Assembly: GCA_964242595.1 (NCBI GenBank)
Contig: CAXTBC010000018.1
Coordinates: 1-61,172 of the forward strand
Direction of reading: 5' to 3'
DNA: 61,172 nt
From: BOG-908 sp964242595
Lineage (GTDB): Bacteria; Pseudomonadota; Alphaproteobacteria; Acetobacterales; Acetobacteraceae
The notes beneath the pieces are model-generated. The model did not search any database and had not been told where the DNA came from. It worked only from the letters and a program-made list of their open reading frames with translations. This document shows positions 51,597-61,152 of this stretch, one piece after another. Numbering within the stretch: position 1 is the stretch's first letter; the number at the start of each line of letters is the position of its first letter. The translations under genes and the position numbers were made by a program.

Positions 51597-51738
51597 GAGC
51601 AAGAAAGCAGTTCTTTTTTGAAAAAAAGAACCAAAAAACTTTTGCGCCCTGTCGGGTGGTTCAGGGCAGAGGCGCGACAGCGGAGTCAAAAGCTTTTTGC
51701 TTCTTTTTCTCGAAAAAGAAGGCCTTGCTTACTTGCCT
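51597..51738. repeat. Type 1 repeat, copy 8
   Basis: GCAAGAAAGCAGTTCTTTTT left arm, CTTTTGCGCCCTGTCGGGTG middle, AAAGCTTTTTGCTTCTTTTT right arm. Between the divergent metallopeptidase and transglutaminase genes. Confidence 0.75.
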
Positions 51739-51773
51739 GTCCCTGAGGCGCGCTTCTTGCTACCACCCGCCGC

Positions 51774-54700
51774 ATGACCCTGCACGTCGCACTCACCCAC
51801 CGCACCACCTACCAGTACGATCGCCCCGTGGCGCTCGGCCCGCAGACCATCCGCCTGCGCCCCGCCCCGCACGCCCGCACGCCCATCGTCTCCTACGCCC
51901 TGCGTATCGAACCGGCCGGCCACTTCCTCAACTGGCAGCAGGACCCGCAAGGCAACTTCCTCGCCCGCGTGGTGGTGCCGGACCGCACCCGCCGTTTCGA
52001 GGTGACGGTCGACCTCGTTGCCGACATGGCGACCATCAACCCGTTCGACTTCTTCCTCGAGCCGGAGGCCGAGACCTGGCCGTTCACCTACGACCCGGTG
52101 CTCGAGCAGGAGCTCGCCCCGTTCCGCCGCCTTATCGAGCCCGGCCCGCGCCTCAACGCGCTGCTCGCCGGCATCCCGCGCGAGACCACCCGCACGATCG
52201 ACATGCTGGTGGGCTTGAACCAGCGCGTGCAGGCGCTGGTCGCCTACATCGTGCGCCTGGAGCCGGGCACCTGGGCGCCGGAGGAGACGCTCGAACAGGG
52301 CAGGGGAAGCTGCCGCGACAGCGCCTGGCTGCTCGTCCACGTGCTGCGCCACCTCGGCTTCGCCGCCCGCTTCGTCTCCGGCTACCTGATCCAGCTGGTG
52401 GCCGACGAGGCGCCGCTCACCGGCCCGGCCGGTCCTACGTCGGACTTCACCGACCTGCACGCCTGGGCGGAGGTCTACCTGCCGGGCGCCGGCTGGATCG
52501 GGCTGGACGCCACCTCTGGCCTGCTCACCGGCGAGGGCCACATCCCGCTGGCCGCTAGCCCCGACCCGCTCTCGGCCGCGCCGATCAGCGGCGGCGTGGA
52601 CCCTGCCGAGGTGGAGTTCGGGGTGGAGATGACGGTGACCCGCGTGGCCGAGAGCCCGCGGGTGACCAAGCCCTACACCGAGGCGCAGTGGCAGGCGATC
52701 CTGGCCGCCGGACGTCATGTGGACCGGGCGCTGGAGGACGGCGCGGTGCGCCTGACCATGGGCGGCGAGCCCACCTTCGTGTGCGCCACGGACAGGGAGG
52801 CGCCGGAGTGGACCACCGACGCGCTGGGCCCCACCAAGCGCAGCTATGCCGGCCGCCTGCTGCGCCGTCTGCTGCCGCTATGGGCGCCGGGCGCGGCGAT
52901 CACCCAGGCGCTCGGCAAGCACTACCCCGGCGAGCAACTGCCGCGCTGGGCGCTGGGCGCGCATTGGCGGCGCGACGGCGAGCCGGTGTGGCGCGACCCG
53001 GACCTGCTCGCCGGCGACGACGGCCAGGGCGCGGCCACGCAGGACGACGCGCAACGCTTCTGCGCCGCCCTGGCCGAACGCCTGCAGGTGTCGCCCGGCC
53101 TGATCGTTCCGGCCTATGAGGACGTGCACTATTACTTGTGGAAGGAGAACCGGCTGCCAGCCAACGTGCTGGCCGAAGCCAACCACCTGAAGGACCCGCA
53201 GACGCGCGACCGCCTGGCCCGGGTGTTCGGCCAGGGGCTGGATGCCTGCGTGGGCTCGGTGCTGCCGCTACGCCGCGTGGCTGCCGGCGGACAGCGGCGC
53301 TGGCAGTCCGGACGCTGGTTCTTCCGCTCCGGCGTCCTGTTCCTGGTCCCTGGCGACGCCCCCGTGGGCTTCCGCCTGCCGCTGGACAGCCTGCCCTGGG
53401 CCGACCCCGCCAGCATCGAGTACGACCAGCCCGCCGACCCCTTCGCACCGCGCGGCGCCCTGCCGCCGCGCCAGGATTTTCGCCGCGTGAACGAGCCGGC
53501 GCCCTGGGGTCTGCCCGGCGCCACCCACGCCGAGGAAGGCTACGCCGGCATGATACCTCAGCGCCTGCTCGAGGCCGGGCGCGAGGAGCCTGGCCTGGTC
53601 CGCACCGCGCTGGCCGTGCAAGCCCGCGACGGTAAGCTGCACGTCTTCTTCCCGCCGCTCACCGCCGCCGAGGACTGGCTAGACCTTGCCGCCAGCGTGG
53701 AGGACATCGCCCGGGACCTCGGCGTGCAGGTGGTGCTCGAAGGCTACACGCCGCCGCGCGACCCGCGCCTGAACCAGTTCAGCGTGACGCCCGACCCCGG
53801 CGTGATCGAGGTGAACATCCACCCCGCCGCACACTGGGGCGAGATGGTGGAGCGCACCACCCAGCTCTATCAGGTGGCGCGCGAGGAGGGCCTGGCCACG
53901 CAGAAATTCATGCTGGACGGCCGCCACGTGGGCACCGGCGGCGGCAACCACGTGGTGATGGGGGCGGCCGAGCCGAAGGACAGCCCGTTCCTGCGCCGCC
54001 CCGACCTGCTGAAAAGCCTGCTCGGCTTCTGGCACAACCACCCGAGCCTGTCCTACGCCTTCAGCGGCCTGTTCATCGGCCCCACCAGCCAGCACCCGCG
54101 TATCGACGAGGCGCGCATGGACAGCGTGGGCGAGTTGGAGATCGCCTTCGGCCAGATCGCGCCGCACCGTGAGACGCCGCCCTGGCTCACCGACCGTATC
54201 TTCCGCAACATCCTGGCCGACGTCACCGGCAACACCCACCGCACCGAGTTCTCCATCGACAAGATGTACGCGCCGGAGAACGCCACCGGCCGGCTGGGCC
54301 TGGTGGAATTCCGCGCGCTGGAGATGCCGCCGGACGGCCGCATGTCCTTGGCGCAGATGCTGCTGATGCGCGCCGCGGTGGCCGCCTTCTGGCAGGCGCC
54401 CTACGAGCGCACGCTGGTACGCTGGGCCACCCGCCTGCACGACGACTTCATGCTGCCGCACTACGTGCGCCAGGACTTCGCCGGCGTGCTGGAGGAGCTG
54501 GCCCAGCTCGGCTTCCCGCTGGATGCCGCCTGGTTCGCCCCGCACATGGAGTTCCGCTTCCCGCGCATCGGCGGCGTGCAGCTGGACGGCGTGGGGCTGG
54601 AGCTGCGCCACGCGCTGGAACCCTGGCACGTTCTGGGCGAGGAGCCGGCGGCCGGCGGCACGGTGCGCTACGTGGACAGCAGCGCCGAGCGGGTGGAGGC

Positions 54701-55094
54701 GCGGGTGACCGGCTGGGCGGAGGAACGTTACGTGCTCGCCTGCAACGGCCGTGCGGTCCCGCTCAGCGCCACGTCCACCGTGGGCGAGTACGTGGGCGGC
54801 GTGCGCTTCAAGGCCTGGGCGCCGCCCTCGGCCCTGCACCCCACCATCCGCGCGCAGAGCCCGCTGACGCTGGACGTGTACGACCGCTGGAGCGGCCGCA
54901 GCCTGGGCGGACTCGCCCACCACGTCGCCCACCCGGGCGGGCGCAACTACGACACCTTCCCCGTCAACGCCAACGAGGCCGAGGCCCGCCGCCGCGCCCG
55001 CTTCTTCGCCTTCGGCCACACGCCCGGACCGATGACCGAGCCGAAGGCGTATCCAGGCAAGGAGCATCCGCGTACTCTGGACCTGCGCCGGTGA
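51774..55094 (+). CDS. Transglutaminase-like / DUF2126 protein
   Basis: 1106 aa from ATG 51774. Residues ~1-270: transglutaminase N-terminal beta domain then a papain-like core with Cys180 in GRGSCRDSAW, His229 in DLHAWAEV and Asp245 in GLDATSG. The remaining ~800 residues are DUF2126, found in such fusions and thought to bind or ligate peptides (MGGEPTFV, LDGRHVGTGGGNHVVMGG-like GGGNHVVMGAA, EFRALEMPPDGRMSLAQMLL). Cytoplasmic; the transglutaminase part could cleave an isopeptide or amide bond. First gene of a run with two ATP-grasp proteins and an alpha-E domain. Confidence 0.85.
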   Translation: MTLHVALTHRTTYQYDRPVALGPQTIRLRPAPHARTPIVSYALRIEPAGHFLNWQQDPQGNFLARVVVPDRTRRFEVTVDLVADMATINPFDFFLEPEAETWPFTYDPVLEQELAPFRRLIEPGPRLNALLAGIPRETTRTIDMLVGLNQRVQALVAYIVRLEPGTWAPEETLEQGRGSCRDSAWLLVHVLRHLGFAARFVSGYLIQLVADEAPLTGPAGPTSDFTDLHAWAEVYLPGAGWIGLDATSGLLTGEGHIPLAASPDPLSAAPISGGVDPAEVEFGVEMTVTRVAESPRVTKPYTEAQWQAILAAGRHVDRALEDGAVRLTMGGEPTFVCATDREAPEWTTDALGPTKRSYAGRLLRRLLPLWAPGAAITQALGKHYPGEQLPRWALGAHWRRDGEPVWRDPDLLAGDDGQGAATQDDAQRFCAALAERLQVSPGLIVPAYEDVHYYLWKENRLPANVLAEANHLKDPQTRDRLARVFGQGLDACVGSVLPLRRVAAGGQRRWQSGRWFFRSGVLFLVPGDAPVGFRLPLDSLPWADPASIEYDQPADPFAPRGALPPRQDFRRVNEPAPWGLPGATHAEEGYAGMIPQRLLEAGREEPGLVRTALAVQARDGKLHVFFPPLTAAEDWLDLAASVEDIARDLGVQVVLEGYTPPRDPRLNQFSVTPDPGVIEVNIHPAAHWGEMVERTTQLYQVAREEGLATQKFMLDGRHVGTGGGNHVVMGAAEPKDSPFLRRPDLLKSLLGFWHNHPSLSYAFSGLFIGPTSQHPRIDEARMDSVGELEIAFGQIAPHRETPPWLTDRIFRNILADVTGNTHRTEFSIDKMYAPENATGRLGLVEFRALEMPPDGRMSLAQMLLMRAAVAAFWQAPYERTLVRWATRLHDDFMLPHYVRQDFAGVLEELAQLGFPLDAAWFAPHMEFRFPRIGGVQLDGVGLELRHALEPWHVLGEEPAAGGTVRYVDSSAERVEARVTGWAEERYVLACNGRAVPLSATSTVGEYVGGVRFKAWAPPSALHPTIRAQSPLTLDVYDRWSGRSLGGLAHHVAHPGGRNYDTFPVNANEAEARRRARFFAFGHTPGPMTEPKAYPGKEHPRTLDLRR

Positions 55095-55129
55095 ACGCGC
55101 GCCTGCACATGAATGACTAGGGGAGAACG

Positions 55130-55984
55130 ATGATGATCAGGACCGGACTTTATGCGGCCTTGCTAGCTGGCCTTGTTGCGGCGTCCGCTCACGCCGGCCC
55201 CCCGGCGGCGGCCAAGAGCGCCAAGCGCGGCGTCGCCTACGACTTCGCAGCGCCGGCCGACCTCGCGGCGCTCTCCCCGGGCGTGAGCTGGTGGTACAAC
55301 TGGGGATCGGCGCGCAACGTCGGCATCCCCGCCAGCGACCTCACCAGCTACCAGCTCGACTACTACCCGATGCTGTGGAACGGCAGCTTCAAGACCGGTC
55401 CTATCGAGACCTTCCTCAAGTCCCACCCGACGGTGCAGTACCTGCTGGTGCTCAACGAGCCGAACGTCGGCGGTCAGGCCTACCTCACCCCGCAACAGGC
55501 CGCCCAGCTCTGGCCGCGCTACGAGTCGATCGCGACGGCCACCGGGGTGAAGATCGTGGGCCCGCAGATCACCTGGGGCACGATGCCGAACTACAACGAC
55601 CCGGTCGCCTGGCTGGACGCATTCTACGCCGCCTACGAGGCGGCCCATGCCGGCCGTCAGCCCAGGATCGACTACCTCGGTTTCCACTGGTACGATTACG
55701 GCCTGGCGGACCAGCTCGATCGCCTCGACAAGTACAACAAGCCGATGTGGGTGACCGAGTTCGCCAACTGGCACAGCCAGGACGACGGCGCGCAGATCAC
55801 CACGCTGGCCGAGCAGGAGGCGCAGATGACCTCGATGGTGGCGACCCTCGAGGGGCGCAGCGACGTGTTCCGCTACGCCTGGTTCAGCGGCCGCGTCAGC
55901 CCCGACCCGCATTTCAGCAGCCTGCTCGGCGCGCCCGGCCAGCTGACCGGGCTGGGGCAGCTCTACATCACGCTACCTTACTGA
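55130..55984 (+). CDS. Secreted glycosyl hydrolase, GH128-like
   Basis: 284 aa. Signal peptide MMIRTGLYAALLAGLVAASAHA, then a TIM barrel: VSWWYNWGS, LLVLNEPNVGG with the acid/base Glu in NEPN, and WVTEFANW with the nucleophile Glu near the end. Glyco_hydro_cc/GH128 enzymes cut beta-1,3-glucan. Exported, unlike its neighbours. It sits between two genes of the ligase cluster, 36 bp after one and 75 bp before the next, an unusual guest. Confidence 0.8.
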   Translation: MMIRTGLYAALLAGLVAASAHAGPPAAAKSAKRGVAYDFAAPADLAALSPGVSWWYNWGSARNVGIPASDLTSYQLDYYPMLWNGSFKTGPIETFLKSHPTVQYLLVLNEPNVGGQAYLTPQQAAQLWPRYESIATATGVKIVGPQITWGTMPNYNDPVAWLDAFYAAYEAAHAGRQPRIDYLGFHWYDYGLADQLDRLDKYNKPMWVTEFANWHSQDDGAQITTLAEQEAQMTSMVATLEGRSDVFRYAWFSGRVSPDPHFSSLLGAPGQLTGLGQLYITLPY

Positions 55985-56058
55985 CCTCGTTGCCGCTGGG
56001 ATGACCCGTCCGCGTCGCCCGCCTCGTCGCCGCTCGTCACGCGCCTGCCCCGGCTAGC

Positions 56059-58536
56059 ATGCTGGACAAGGGCACCGACGAGCTTCTGGACCATGCGGGC
56101 CGGCTGCGCGCGCCCTGGCGGCGCCTGCTGGGCTCGCTCCTGGGCATGGGCATTGCGGTGCTGCGCGAGCGCACGGCAGAGCTGAACCGGGCCTGCGCCG
56201 AGGAGGGCGCGGCCGCCTTGCTGGCCGTGCCGAACGCGGGCACCTGGCAGTGCGACCCGATCCCGTTCCTGCTGCCGCAGGCCGAGTTCGCGGCGCTCGC
56301 CGTCGGCTTGGCGCAGCGCGCCGCCCTGCTCGAGGCGGCCCTGGCCGACGTCTACGGCCCGCGCCGTCTGCTAAGCGAGGGCCACCTGCCGCCCGCGCTG
56401 GTCTACCCCGCGCAGGGCTACGTGCGCGCCTGCCGCACCACCCTGGCCGGCGCCCCGCCACCCGGCCGGCACATGAACCTGTACGCCGCCGACCTGGTGC
56501 GCGGGCCGGACGGCAGCTGGTGCGTGCTGGCCGACCGCACCGGAGAGCCGGCGGGCCTGGCCTACGCGCTGGAGAACCGCCGCATCATGGCCCGCGTGCT
56601 GCCGGAGCTGTTCCGCAGCGCCGAGGTCACCCAGCTGCGCCCGTTCTTCGATGCCTGGCAGGACAGCCTGCAGCGACGCGTGCCGGACGGCGTCGGCAAC
56701 CCCGGGCTGGCCCTGCTCACCCCGGGCCATGCCGACCCGCGCTGGTTCGAGCACGTGGTGATCGCCCGCGCGCTGGGCTGCGCGCTGGTGGAGGACGGCG
56801 ACCTCAGCGTCCGCGACGGCGCGCTGTGGGTGAAGACGCTGCGCGGCCTGCAGCCGGTGCACGTGCTGCTGCGCCGCCAGCGCGGCGGCGCCATCGACCA
56901 GCTGGAGCTGTCAGGCGACACCTCGTGCGGCACGCCTGGCTTGCTCACCGCCTGGCGCGACGGCCGGGTGCAGGTGCTCAACGGCCCCGGCGCCGGCTGG
57001 GCGGAAGCGCCTGGCCTCGCCGCGGTGCTGCCCGCCTTGTGCCGCGCGCTCACCGGCCGCGAGCTGGCGACACCCAGCGTGCCCACGCTGTGGCTGGGCG
57101 ATCCTGCCGCGTACGCCGCCTGGCAGGCCGATCCCACGCGCTACCACGTGCTCTCGGCCACCGAACGCGGAACCGAGGCGCGGCACCCCGCCGCCATGCC
57201 GGCGCCCGTCTTGGCGGAACTGCGCGCCCGCATCGCTGAACGGCCCTGGGCCTACGCCGCCGTCGCCGTCCCGGTGCCGAGCGCCGCCCCGTGCGTGGCC
57301 CAGGGCGAGTCGCTGGAGCCGCGGCCCGTCTCCCTGCGCCTGTTCCTGATGCATGACGGCGCGTCGTGGCGCCCGTTGCCAGGCGGGCTGGCGCGCATCA
57401 TGAACCCGGAGGACGCGCTGTGCGGCCGCCTGCCGCACAGCGCGCGCAGCAAGGACGTGTGGGTGCTGCAGGAGGACGAGCTGGACATCTACGGCCCCGC
57501 CAACCTGGCGGTCCCGGCGCTGCAGATACGTCGCACCGCCGGCGACATGCCGAGCCGGGTGGCCGACAACTTCTACTGGCTCGGCCGCTACCTGGAGCGG
57601 CTGGAGAACGCCGCCCGGCTGATACGCATCGTGCTCACCCGACTCTCGCGCGCCACCATGCTGCCGCGCGACGCGCCGGACCTGGCGGTGCTGGTGTGCT
57701 GCCTGGCCGAAGCCGGGCTGGTGTCTGAGGAGCTGGCTGCCGGCGCGGGCCCTGCCCAATTGGCCGACCTGCTGCTGCGCGCGCTGGCGCGCGACACCGG
57801 CACCGTCGCGCGCCTGACCGGCCGCGTGCGCGAGCTGGCCGACACGTTGCGCGACCGGCTGAGCGGCGAGATGCACGCCACCATCGCGCACGACCTGCGC
57901 CGCCTCAAAGGCAACCGCGTGCTGCTGCGTCCCGGCCAGCGCGCGGTCGGCATCGGGCTGATGGCCGATTTCGCCGGCCAGGTGCTGCAGTTCTGCGCTA
58001 CCGTGTCCGGCTACGCGGCGGAGAACATGGTGCGCGGCGGCGGCCGCCTGTTCCTCGACCTCGGCCGGCGCATCGAGCGCGCGCAGGCCGTCGCCGGCCA
58101 GCTCGCCTACGCGCTGGACCAGAGGCCGGAGCGAGTCGAGGGCGGCCTCGCCCTCTGCCTGGAGCTGTGCGACAGCGCGCTCACCTACCGCGCGCGCTAC
58201 CTCACCGCGCTGCAACCCGCCCCGGTGATCGACCTGGTGGTGGCCGACGAGGGCAACCCGCGTGCCCTGGGCTTCCAGCTCGTGGCCGCCCGCGGAACCC
58301 TGGCGATCCTGGCCGGAAGCGACGACGCGGCGCTGGCCGTTTCGCTGGACCAGGCGATCGGCGAGACGCGGCTGATGGTGGCCGACCTGGCCGGCGCCGC
58401 ACAGCAGGCCGAGCTGGTCGCTGACCTGGTGCCGCGCCTGCGCGGCATCCGCGCCCAGCTCGCCACCGTGTCGGACGCCGTGATGCGGCAGTATTTCGCG
58501 CTGCTGCCCGTCACCTTCACGGACGGCACGCAATGA
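56059..58536 (+). CDS. Circularly permuted ATP-grasp fused to alpha-E domain
   Basis: 825 aa from ATG 56059. Residues ~40-480 are a circularly permuted ATP-grasp ligase (COG2308-type): YVRACRT, MNLYAADLVRGPDGSWCVLADRTGEPAGLAYALENRRIM, then LPELF. Residues ~500-820 are the alpha-E domain (MPSRVADNFYWLGRYLERLENAARLIR). These are usually separate genes (recall); here fused. In the motif, the family PSG reads PAG. Alpha-E partners are thought to take part in amide bond formation on a peptide. It starts 75 bp after the GH128 gene. Confidence 0.83.
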   Translation: MLDKGTDELLDHAGRLRAPWRRLLGSLLGMGIAVLRERTAELNRACAEEGAAALLAVPNAGTWQCDPIPFLLPQAEFAALAVGLAQRAALLEAALADVYGPRRLLSEGHLPPALVYPAQGYVRACRTTLAGAPPPGRHMNLYAADLVRGPDGSWCVLADRTGEPAGLAYALENRRIMARVLPELFRSAEVTQLRPFFDAWQDSLQRRVPDGVGNPGLALLTPGHADPRWFEHVVIARALGCALVEDGDLSVRDGALWVKTLRGLQPVHVLLRRQRGGAIDQLELSGDTSCGTPGLLTAWRDGRVQVLNGPGAGWAEAPGLAAVLPALCRALTGRELATPSVPTLWLGDPAAYAAWQADPTRYHVLSATERGTEARHPAAMPAPVLAELRARIAERPWAYAAVAVPVPSAAPCVAQGESLEPRPVSLRLFLMHDGASWRPLPGGLARIMNPEDALCGRLPHSARSKDVWVLQEDELDIYGPANLAVPALQIRRTAGDMPSRVADNFYWLGRYLERLENAARLIRIVLTRLSRATMLPRDAPDLAVLVCCLAEAGLVSEELAAGAGPAQLADLLLRALARDTGTVARLTGRVRELADTLRDRLSGEMHATIAHDLRRLKGNRVLLRPGQRAVGIGLMADFAGQVLQFCATVSGYAAENMVRGGGRLFLDLGRRIERAQAVAGQLAYALDQRPERVEGGLALCLELCDSALTYRARYLTALQPAPVIDLVVADEGNPRALGFQLVAARGTLAILAGSDDAALAVSLDQAIGETRLMVADLAGAAQQAELVADLVPRLRGIRAQLATVSDAVMRQYFALLPVTFTDGTQ

Positions 58537-58546
58537 CCTCGCCTGC

Positions 58547-59422
58547 ATGATCTACCGCGTGTGCCACCGCACCAGCTACGCCTACGCCAGCGACGTCGAC
58601 CTCGGCGCGCACATGCTGCACTTGCAGCCGCGCGTGCTGTCCTGGCAGCGCGTGATCGCCAGCACGCTTGCCGCCGATCCGGTGCCCGCCGCCATCCGCC
58701 ACGGCACCGACGGATTCGGCAACGCCGTCGCCTGGATGTTCCTCGACGAGCCGCATCCGAACTTCGCGGTGACGCTGGACGCTACGATAGAGGTGACGCC
58801 GCCCGCGGTGCCGCCGCCCGAACGCACGCCCTCTTGGGAGGACGTCTCCGCCGTAGCCTATGCCGGCGGGGCAGGGGCTTTCGAGGCGGCCGAGTTCCTG
58901 TTCGACAGCCCGCACGCGCCCGCGCTTGCCGAGGCGCGCGACTACGCAGCGCCCTCGTTCCCGCCGGGCCGCCCGGTGCTCGAGGGCGTCATCGACCTCA
59001 ACGCGCGCATCGGCAGGGATTTCACGTTCCGCGGCGGCGTTACCGGGATCGACACCACCGTCAGGCAAGTCCTCAAGCAGCGCGCCGGCGTCTGCCAGGA
59101 TTTCTCCCACCTGATGATCGCCGGCCTGCGCGGGCTCGGTCTGCCGGCGCGCTACGTGAGTGGCTACATCCGCACCAGGCCGCCGCCAGGCCAGGCCAGG
59201 CGGCGCGGCGCGGACCAGTCCCACGCCTGGGTCGGATGCTGGCTTGGCCCGGAGCACGGCTGGGTGGATGTGGATCCCACCAACGACATCCTGATCAGGG
59301 ACGAGCACGTGGTACTGGGCTGGGGCAGGGACTTCTCCGACGTGAGCCCGCTATGCGGCATCATCCTGGGCGGCGGCAAGCACAAGCTTACGGTGAGCGT
59401 GGACCTGGAGCCGGTTTCGTGA
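58547..59422 (+). CDS. Transglutaminase family protein
   Basis: 291 aa from ATG 58547, 10 bp after the fusion gene. N-terminal beta domain (YRVCHRTSYAYASDVDLGAHMLHLQPR) and core with Cys183 in RAGVCQDFSH, His226 in QSHAWVG and Asp243 in WVDVDPTND, the full triad. Short stand-alone version of the transglutaminase in 51774-55094. Presumed peptidase or amidase acting on the cluster's product. Confidence 0.87.
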   Translation: MIYRVCHRTSYAYASDVDLGAHMLHLQPRVLSWQRVIASTLAADPVPAAIRHGTDGFGNAVAWMFLDEPHPNFAVTLDATIEVTPPAVPPPERTPSWEDVSAVAYAGGAGAFEAAEFLFDSPHAPALAEARDYAAPSFPPGRPVLEGVIDLNARIGRDFTFRGGVTGIDTTVRQVLKQRAGVCQDFSHLMIAGLRGLGLPARYVSGYIRTRPPPGQARRRGADQSHAWVGCWLGPEHGWVDVDPTNDILIRDEHVVLGWGRDFSDVSPLCGIILGGGKHKLTVSVDLEPVS

Positions 59423-59423
59423 G

Positions 59424-59562
59424 AAGCAAGCAAGGCCTTCTTTCTTGAAAGAAAGAAGCAAAGAACTTTTGAACCTAGGTGCGGCTCCATTCGGAGGCGC
59501 GCGCCACACGGACAAAAGTTTTTTGGTCCTTTTTTTCAAAAAGAACCGCTTCCTTCCTTAAG
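59424..59562. repeat. Type 1 repeat, copy 9
   Basis: GAAGCAAGCAAGGCCTTCTT left arm; AAAAGTTTTTTGGTCCTTTT with CAAAAAGAACCGCTTCC right arm. Sits between the second transglutaminase and the second ATP-grasp gene, breaking an otherwise tight run. Confidence 0.75.
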
Positions 59563-59570
59563 GCAAACAC

Positions 59571-61004
59571 GTGAACGGACTACTCGACGGCTACGACAAG
59601 GGCGGCTTCTTCTGCGAGCTGATGGACTGCGCCACGCACGACCCGGCCGTGCAGCTCATCGCCGCCCGCCTCGCCGCCATGGACCCGGCCGAGCTCGCCC
59701 GCCGCGCGCAGATTGCCGAGATCGAGCTGTTCAACCAGGGCATCACTTTCACCGTCTACTCTGACAAGGACGCGATCGACCGCATCCTGCCGTTCGACCT
59801 GATCCCCCGCGTGCTCACCGCGCGCGAGTGGGACGTGATCGAACGCGGCGTGCGCCAGCGCGTGGCCGCGCTCAACGCGTTCATCTGGGACGTCTACCAC
59901 GAGCAGCACATCCTGAAGGACGGCGTGGTGCCGGCGGCCCTCGTGCTCGGCAACGCCAACTACCGGCCGGAGATGGTGGGGCTGGACGTGCCCTGCCGCA
60001 CCTACGTGCACGTGTGCGGCACCGACATCATCCGCGACGAGGCGGGCCGCTTCCTGGTGCTCGAGGACAACGCCCGCACGCCCAGCGGGGTCAGCTACGT
60101 GCTGGAGAACCGCACGATGATGCGCCGCATCTTCCCCGACCTGATGGACGGCATCGCGGTGCGCCCGGTGGGCAGCTACGGCATGATGCTGCAGGCGGCG
60201 CTGGCCGAGATCGCGCCCACCGACGTGGCCGACCCGCAGGTCGTCCTGCTCTCGCCGGGCATCTACAACAGCGCCTATTTCGAGCATATTTTTCTCGCGC
60301 GCGAGATGGGCGTCCCGCTCGTCGAGGGCAATGACCTCGTGGTCCAGAACGGCAGCGTCTGGATGCGCACCACCGCGGGCCTGGCGCCCGTCCACGCCAT
60401 CTACCGCCGCCTCAACGACGATTTCCTTGACCCCGACGTGTTCCGCCCCGACAGCACGCTGGGGGTGCGCGGGCTGATCGACGTCTGGCGTGCCGGCCGC
60501 GTCGCCATCGCCAACGCGGTGGGCACCGGCGTTGCCGACGACAAGGCGATCTACGCCTACATGCCGCGCATCATCCGCTACTATCTCGGCGAGGATCCCG
60601 TGCTGGCCAACGTGGACACGCATATCTGCGGCGAGCCCGAAGGCCTGGCCCATACGCTGGCCAACCTCGAGGACCTCGTCGTCAAGCCGGTAGGCGAGTC
60701 CGGCGGCTACGGCCTGATCATCGGCCCGCACGCGACCAAGCAGGAGATCGCCGACTTCCGCGTGCAACTGCAGGCGGACCCGGCCAATTACATCAGCCAG
60801 CCGATGATCAGCCTGTCCGTCTCTCCCACGCTGGCCGGCAACAAGCTGCTGCCCCGCCACGTCGACCTGCGTCCGTTCGCGATCACCGGCAAGAAGACGT
60901 GGGTGCTGCCGGGCGGACTCACGCGCGTGGCGTTGCGCGAGGGTTCGCTGGTGGTGAACTCCTCGCAGGGTGGGGGGTCTAAGGACACCTGGGTGTTGGA
61001 GTGA
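59571..61004 (+). CDS. Circularly permuted ATP-grasp protein (COG2308)
   Basis: 477 aa from GTG 59571 with AAGG 8 bases upstream. Motifs: FNQGITFTVYSD, LNAFIWDVYHEQHILKDG, YRPEMVGLDVPCRTYVHVCGTDI, the ATP-binding LEDNARTPSGVSYVLENR with intact PSG, and LVVKPVGESGGYGLIIGP. It should ligate an amino acid or amine to an acid with ATP. Unlike the fused paralogue it keeps the full motif, so it may be the main catalyst. Another gene begins 149 bp downstream. Confidence 0.88.
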   Translation: MNGLLDGYDKGGFFCELMDCATHDPAVQLIAARLAAMDPAELARRAQIAEIELFNQGITFTVYSDKDAIDRILPFDLIPRVLTAREWDVIERGVRQRVAALNAFIWDVYHEQHILKDGVVPAALVLGNANYRPEMVGLDVPCRTYVHVCGTDIIRDEAGRFLVLEDNARTPSGVSYVLENRTMMRRIFPDLMDGIAVRPVGSYGMMLQAALAEIAPTDVADPQVVLLSPGIYNSAYFEHIFLAREMGVPLVEGNDLVVQNGSVWMRTTAGLAPVHAIYRRLNDDFLDPDVFRPDSTLGVRGLIDVWRAGRVAIANAVGTGVADDKAIYAYMPRIIRYYLGEDPVLANVDTHICGEPEGLAHTLANLEDLVVKPVGESGGYGLIIGPHATKQEIADFRVQLQADPANYISQPMISLSVSPTLAGNKLLPRHVDLRPFAITGKKTWVLPGGLTRVALREGSLVVNSSQGGGSKDTWVLE

Positions 61005-61139
61005 CGGAAGGAAGCGGTTCTTTTTTGAAAAAAAGAACCAAAAAACTTTTGCTCCCTGTCGGATGCTCACCGGCCATCGCGCGACAGCGGAGTCAAAGTT
61101 TTTTGGTTCTTTTTTTCAAAAAAGAACTCTTCCTTCCTA
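61004..61139. repeat. Type 1 repeat, copy 10
   Basis: GGAAGCGGTTCTTTTTTGAA left arm; AAAGTTTTTTGGTTCTTTTT with AAGAACTCTTCC right arm around CCCTGTCGGATG. Lies between the ATP-grasp gene and the last, cut gene. Confidence 0.75.
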
Positions 61140-61152
61140 CCGGTCGGCAGAC

